A DNA stretch of 64,000 nucleotides from Yimella lutea (lineage in GTDB: Bacteria > Actinomycetota > Actinomycetes > Actinomycetales > Dermatophilaceae): contig NZ_VFMO01000001.1 in the NCBI RefSeq assembly GCF_006715095.1, positions 2,232,001-2,296,000 of the forward strand, read 5' to 3'. Positions 61,074 to 64,000 of the stretch are shown in pieces. The notes under the pieces are model-generated. The model was not told the origin of the DNA and searched no databases. It was given only the letters and a program-made list of their open reading frames with translations. The translations under genes were made by a program, and so were the position numbers. How positions within the stretch are numbered: the stretch's first letter is position 1; every line of letters begins with the position of its first letter.

Positions 61074-62733
61074 GTGCTTCCTCTTCTGTCTGGGACGGCG
61101 TCGTCGTCGACTCGTCCGCCTTGTCGGACGGATCGACGCCCCCGCCCGGTGCGGATGTTCCCGTCCGGCGGACGGTCGCTCGCTCGCCCCGGGTACGGCG
61201 CCACGCGATCAGGACCAGCAACCCCGCGATCGCGCCGATCACGTACTCGGGAATTGCACCCCAACGGTCGGCCATCGTCTTGGCAGACCGCAGCGGCAGT
61301 TCCCCGGCGAGAACCTTACGGGTGAACAACTCCGAACGGTCGTGCACCACACCGTCCGGCGTGATCAATCCGCTCACGCCCACGGTCGAGATGTGAACCA
61401 CCGAGCGGCCGTGTTCGACCGCCCGCACCTGTGAGATGGCGAGTTGCTGCTCGGACTCCGCGGTGTAGCCGAAGGTGGCGTTGTTGGTCTGGACGATGAG
61501 CAACTGCGCGCCCCGATCCACCGGTGCGCGGGTGACGGCGTCGTAGGCGACCTCGAAACAGATCACCGGACCCACCTTCACGGTGCCGGACCTGGTCGGG
61601 ATGTCGAACACCCCGACCTGCTTGCCGTGGGCGAACTCGGTGGTCAGCAGGTCGACCTTGTCGGAGAACTGACGAAAGAAACTCCGGTACGGCATGTACT
61701 CCGCGAACGGAACCGGGTGTTGCTTGACGTACTGATCGACCAGACCTCGACCGGGCAGGTACAGCATGGAGGTGTTGGAGACCTTCGGGGCGGGCTCCTG
61801 CAGCACCGCGCCGACGATGACCGGCACGCCGACGGCACCGACAGCTTGTGCGATCCCGGTTGCCGCGTCGGCGTTGCGGGTCGGGTCGATGTCCGACGAA
61901 TTCTCCGGCCACACGACGAGTTCGGGTGACGCAATCTTGCCGTCGGCAACCATCCGGGCCGCCTGCTTCGTGGTGGCGACGTGGTTGTCGAGCACGGCGC
62001 GGCGCTGCGCGTTGAAGTCGAGTCCGGTTGTCGGCACGTTGCCCTGGACGCCGACGACCTGGAGCGGCTTGCCCTCCGTCGGCACCGGGACAACAAACGC
62101 CGATGCGCCGACCAACGCGGTCGCAGCGGTGGGTACGAGGAGCCGCAACAGGCTCAATTGCCCTGTGGCTAATCGGAATACGACGAGCGCCAGCAGAGCA
62201 CCGAGCAACGCGACGACGAATGTCAGACCTGGTGCTCCGGCTATGGACGCGAACCGCACCAAGGGTGAGTCGGCCGTGGTCCAGGCCAGCCGTGCCCAGG
62301 GGAATCCGCCGAACGGCACGTTCGAGCGGAACAACTCCTGCAACACCCACAGGGCCGCAACGGCGCCCGGCCGAACCGCACCCCTGCGCTGGACCACGGC
62401 GATCGCCATGCCCATGAACGCGAGGTAGAGGGACTCGGTCACCGACAGCGCGATCCACGGCGTGTCGCCTACGTAGATGCCGCTCCAGTGCAGGGTCGGC
62501 AGGAAACAGGCGAGTCCGCCGAGCAGACCCAGCAAGAATCCGCGTCGCGCCGTCGTCCCGATGGTGGACAAGGACATGAGCATCACGCCGACCGGTGCCA
62601 TCGGCCACCACGCCGTACCGGGGAAGGCGAGCCAGAGCGAGAGCCCACCGAGCACTGCGAGCGCCGACCGCGCCGGGAGTCGACCGGCCGTACGAACGAG
62701 TGCCGGTCGAACCGGTGCGGAGGTCGTAGTCAC
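61066..62733 (-). CDS. lnt: Apolipoprotein N-acyltransferase
   Basis: 555 residues. The N-terminal half has six to seven membrane helices. The nitrilase domain follows: VWPENSSDIDP with the catalytic Glu, the Lys region YVKQHPVPFAEYMPYRSFF, and VGPVICFEVAYD with the catalytic Cys, then TNNATFGYTAESEQQLA. A last helix and a charged Glu/Thr-rich tail end the protein. It adds the third acyl chain to the N-terminal Cys of lipoproteins. The GTG at 62733 follows a leaderless TAGGCT box. It forms an operon with ppm1 and fxsA. Confidence 0.93.
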   Translation of the reverse strand: MTTTSAPVRPALVRTAGRLPARSALAVLGGLSLWLAFPGTAWWPMAPVGVMLMSLSTIGTTARRGFLLGLLGGLACFLPTLHWSGIYVGDTPWIALSVTESLYLAFMGMAIAVVQRRGAVRPGAVAALWVLQELFRSNVPFGGFPWARLAWTTADSPLVRFASIAGAPGLTFVVALLGALLALVVFRLATGQLSLLRLLVPTAATALVGASAFVVPVPTEGKPLQVVGVQGNVPTTGLDFNAQRRAVLDNHVATTKQAARMVADGKIASPELVVWPENSSDIDPTRNADAATGIAQAVGAVGVPVIVGAVLQEPAPKVSNTSMLYLPGRGLVDQYVKQHPVPFAEYMPYRSFFRQFSDKVDLLTTEFAHGKQVGVFDIPTRSGTVKVGPVICFEVAYDAVTRAPVDRGAQLLIVQTNNATFGYTAESEQQLAISQVRAVEHGRSVVHISTVGVSGLITPDGVVHDRSELFTRKVLAGELPLRSAKTMADRWGAIPEYVIGAIAGLLVLIAWRRTRGERATVRRTGTSAPGGGVDPSDKADESTTTPSQTEEEARD

Positions 62734-62822
62734 CGAGCAAGCCTAATCTGCGCGGTTGAGCACTGCCGCGGGGCGTGATCCGATTGCGCATCAAATCCGG
62801 AAGCCCGAACCACGAGGTGATG

Positions 62823-62902
62823 CAGATGGGCCCCGGTAACTCATCGTTGGGACCGATCGCAACGCGTGCGAAAGTTATCTACTGGATGACGGGGCCCATC
62901 TG
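62823..62902. repeat. 13-bp perfect inverted repeat with 54-bp spacer
   Basis: CAGATGGGCCCCG at 62823-62835 pairs with CGGGGCCCATCTG at 62890-62902, between lnt and the AsnC gene. The span could fold as a long hairpin in RNA from either strand. The rest of the gap (62734-63119) contains no convincing open frame. Confidence 0.6.
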
Positions 62903-63040
62903 GCGTGAGAGCTACGCTACCTGCCGACCATGCACTGTCAAACGCGGCTCTGAACTGCGAAAACGTCTGTTTGTGCTGGTCAGCGGGTCGGTTCTGGACC
63001 GGTGTCGGCAAAAGATTCTCGGAATGATCTTCGGGACGGC

Positions 63041-63063
63041 GGCGTGTCGCGGGACGACACGCC
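63041..63063 (-). terminator. Terminator after the AsnC-type regulator gene
   Basis: GGCGTGTCG pairs with CGACACGCC around a five-base loop, 57 bases past the regulator's stop codon on the minus strand. Confidence 0.55.
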
Positions 63064-63119
63064 GAGCAGGTGACGGATGGCACGCCATTGACGAGGCGCA
63101 GCGACGATCGCCCGGTCGT

Positions 63120-63563
63120 TCAGTCACCGAAGGGACTGCGGTCCTCCCACGCCGTGCTCAGCACAACTGTCGTCCGTGTGGTGACGGCGGCGGCAGAACG
63201 GATCGTGGCGAGGAGATCCTCGAGCTCGCGCGGGCTGGCTACCCGCACCTTCAGCACGTAGTTCTCCTCCCCCGCGACCGAGTAACAGGCCACGATCTGA
63301 TGCAGGCCACGCAGCCGGTCGGGGATGTCGTCGGGCGCGGACGCGTCGAACGGCGCGATCGAGATCAGCGCGGTGAGTGGCAGTCCGGCAGCTTCGTGGT
63401 CGACGACGGCGCGGAACCCCTTGATCACCCCCCGCTCCTGCAGGCGGCGCACCCGCTGGTGTACCGCGCTGACCGAGAGCCCCGTGTCGCGGGCCAGATC
63501 GGTGAAGCTCAGCCGACCGTCGGACGCCAGAAGTGTGACGATGCGGCGGTCCAGGTCTTCCAT
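63120..63563 (-). CDS. Lrp/AsnC family transcriptional regulator
   Basis: 147 residues. The N-terminal MEDLDRRIVTLLASDGRLSF and a helix-turn-helix TGLSVSAVHQRVRRLQERGVI are followed by the RAM ligand-binding domain (ALISIAPFD, CYSVAGEENYVLKV, TRTTVVLSTAWEDR). Such proteins form octamers that respond to amino acids. The ATG at 63563 has a leaderless TACCGT box. Its promoter overlaps that of the divergent exonuclease gene, so it may regulate itself and that gene. Confidence 0.9.
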   Translation of the reverse strand: MEDLDRRIVTLLASDGRLSFTDLARDTGLSVSAVHQRVRRLQERGVIKGFRAVVDHEAAGLPLTALISIAPFDASAPDDIPDRLRGLHQIVACYSVAGEENYVLKVRVASPRELEDLLATIRSAAAVTTRTTVVLSTAWEDRSPFGD

Positions 63564-63568
63564 GCCTC

Positions 63569-63575
63569 TACGGTA
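63569..63575. promoter_or_regulatory. Overlapping divergent -10 boxes
   Basis: The heptamer TACGGTA gives TACGGT on the plus strand (8 bases before the exonuclease ATG) and TACCGT on the minus strand (6 bases before the regulator ATG). Confidence 0.5.
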
Positions 63576-63582
63576 TTGCAGC

Positions 63583-64000
63583 ATGGAGCCCACCCGACGC
63601 CTGTTGCTGCTCGACTCCGCCTCGCTGTACTTCCGCGCGTTCTTCGGAGTGCCCGACCGCCGCTCACCCGCCGGTGTCCCGATCAACGCGGTGACCGGAT
63701 TTCTGGACATGATCGCCACCCTGGTCGATCGGGAGAAGCCGACGGACCTCGTTTGTTGCTGGGACAACGACTGGCGTCCGGCGTTCCGGGTCGATGCGAT
63801 CCCGTCCTACAAGAGTCACCGCCTCACCGAGGGCAGCGATGTCCAGGAGGAGTCACCGGACAATCTGACGCCGCAGGTACCCGTCATCCGCGACGTCCTG
63901 GCAGCAATCGGATTGTGCCGCCTCGGGATCGACGGGTACGAGGCCGACGATGTGATCGGGACCTTGGTGCAGACCCATCTCGGCCGGATGCCTGTCGACG
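63583..64000 (+). CDS. 5'-3' exonuclease (stand-alone PolA-type nuclease), partial
   Basis: The first 139 residues of a FEN/PIN-type nuclease: LLLLDSASLYFRAFFGVPD with a metal-binding Asp, then CCWDNDWRPAFRVDAIPSYKSHR and GYEADDVIGTLV with the acidic cluster. The actinobacterial LDSASLYFRA-FGVPD form matches the separate 5'-3' exonuclease protein (as in mycobacteria) rather than full DNA polymerase I. It runs past the window end, so a fused polymerase domain cannot be excluded. The start is confirmed by a leaderless -10 box. Confidence 0.85.
   Translation, partial: MEPTRRLLLLDSASLYFRAFFGVPDRRSPAGVPINAVTGFLDMIATLVDREKPTDLVCCWDNDWRPAFRVDAIPSYKSHRLTEGSDVQEESPDNLTPQVPVIRDVLAAIGLCRLGIDGYEADDVIGTLVQTHLGRMPVD

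Overview
The window is high-GC DNA with very dense coding, short intergenic gaps and many GTG starts. The marker genes are actinobacterial: RbpA, F420-dependent oxidoreductases, a three-domain LigD, a stand-alone 5'-3' exonuclease, and a polyprenol-phosphate mannosyltransferase next to Lnt. An actinomycete of the order Micrococcales fits best; assignment to a Dermacoccaceae-like lineage is only inference. No rRNA, tRNA or CRISPR array was seen. A striking general feature is leaderless expression. At least seventeen genes have a TAnnnT -10 box ending six to eight bases before the start codon, with no room for a leader or a Shine-Dalgarno sequence.

Layout. 1-5.7 kb: the end of gcvP, an AlaA-type aminotransferase and sbcCD. 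5.9-15.2 kb: housekeeping and redox genes, namely a GCS2-family ligase, a histidine phosphatase, an OsmC protein, a YciO/Sua5-like protein, a quinone oxidoreductase, a luciferase-like monooxygenase, a GlcD-like oxidase, a DODA-type dioxygenase and an SDR. Remnants of an amidase and a sugar-nucleotide epimerase lie between them. 15.5-25.4 kb: RNA modification (an RluA-type synthase and RlmC), a monooxygenase coupled to a tiny His-rich protein, PlsC, LigD, an F420-dependent oxidoreductase, a hydrolase and an APC permease. 25.4-27.5 kb: a three-gene envelope operon (DUF3618, phage-holin-like and amphipathic-helix proteins). 27.7-31.3 kb: a coupled heme N-hydroxylase-like/DUF1989 pair, a lactonase, ArfB and a LysE exporter. 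31.4-38.1 kb: a PaoABC-type molybdenum aldehyde/xanthine oxidoreductase operon with its own MocA and XdhC, preceded by an FAD-dependent reductase.

38.2-47.2 kb is an accessory or decay zone. It holds a DUF222 remnant, a pterin dehydratase-VOC fusion gene, a complete IS1634-family insertion sequence with perfect ends and a 5-bp target duplication inside an already broken methyltransferase gene, a low-GC toxin/immunity-like pair, a divergent Nudix-like gene, an integrase remnant, a lipoprotein beside a truncated metalloprotease, and a broken aminoglycoside phosphotransferase.

47.3-64.0 kb returns to core functions: small leaderless genes, a UvrA-like tandem ABC ATPase, a GPP34 protein, a Nudix protein, DoxX, IlvD with a possible Ile-containing leader peptide, a membrane Ser/Thr kinase, a UMF1-type transporter, RbpA behind a SigR/SigH-type promoter, an M28 peptidase remnant, fxsA-ppm-lnt, an AsnC regulator, and the start of a 5'-3' exonuclease that shares a 19-bp divergent promoter with it.
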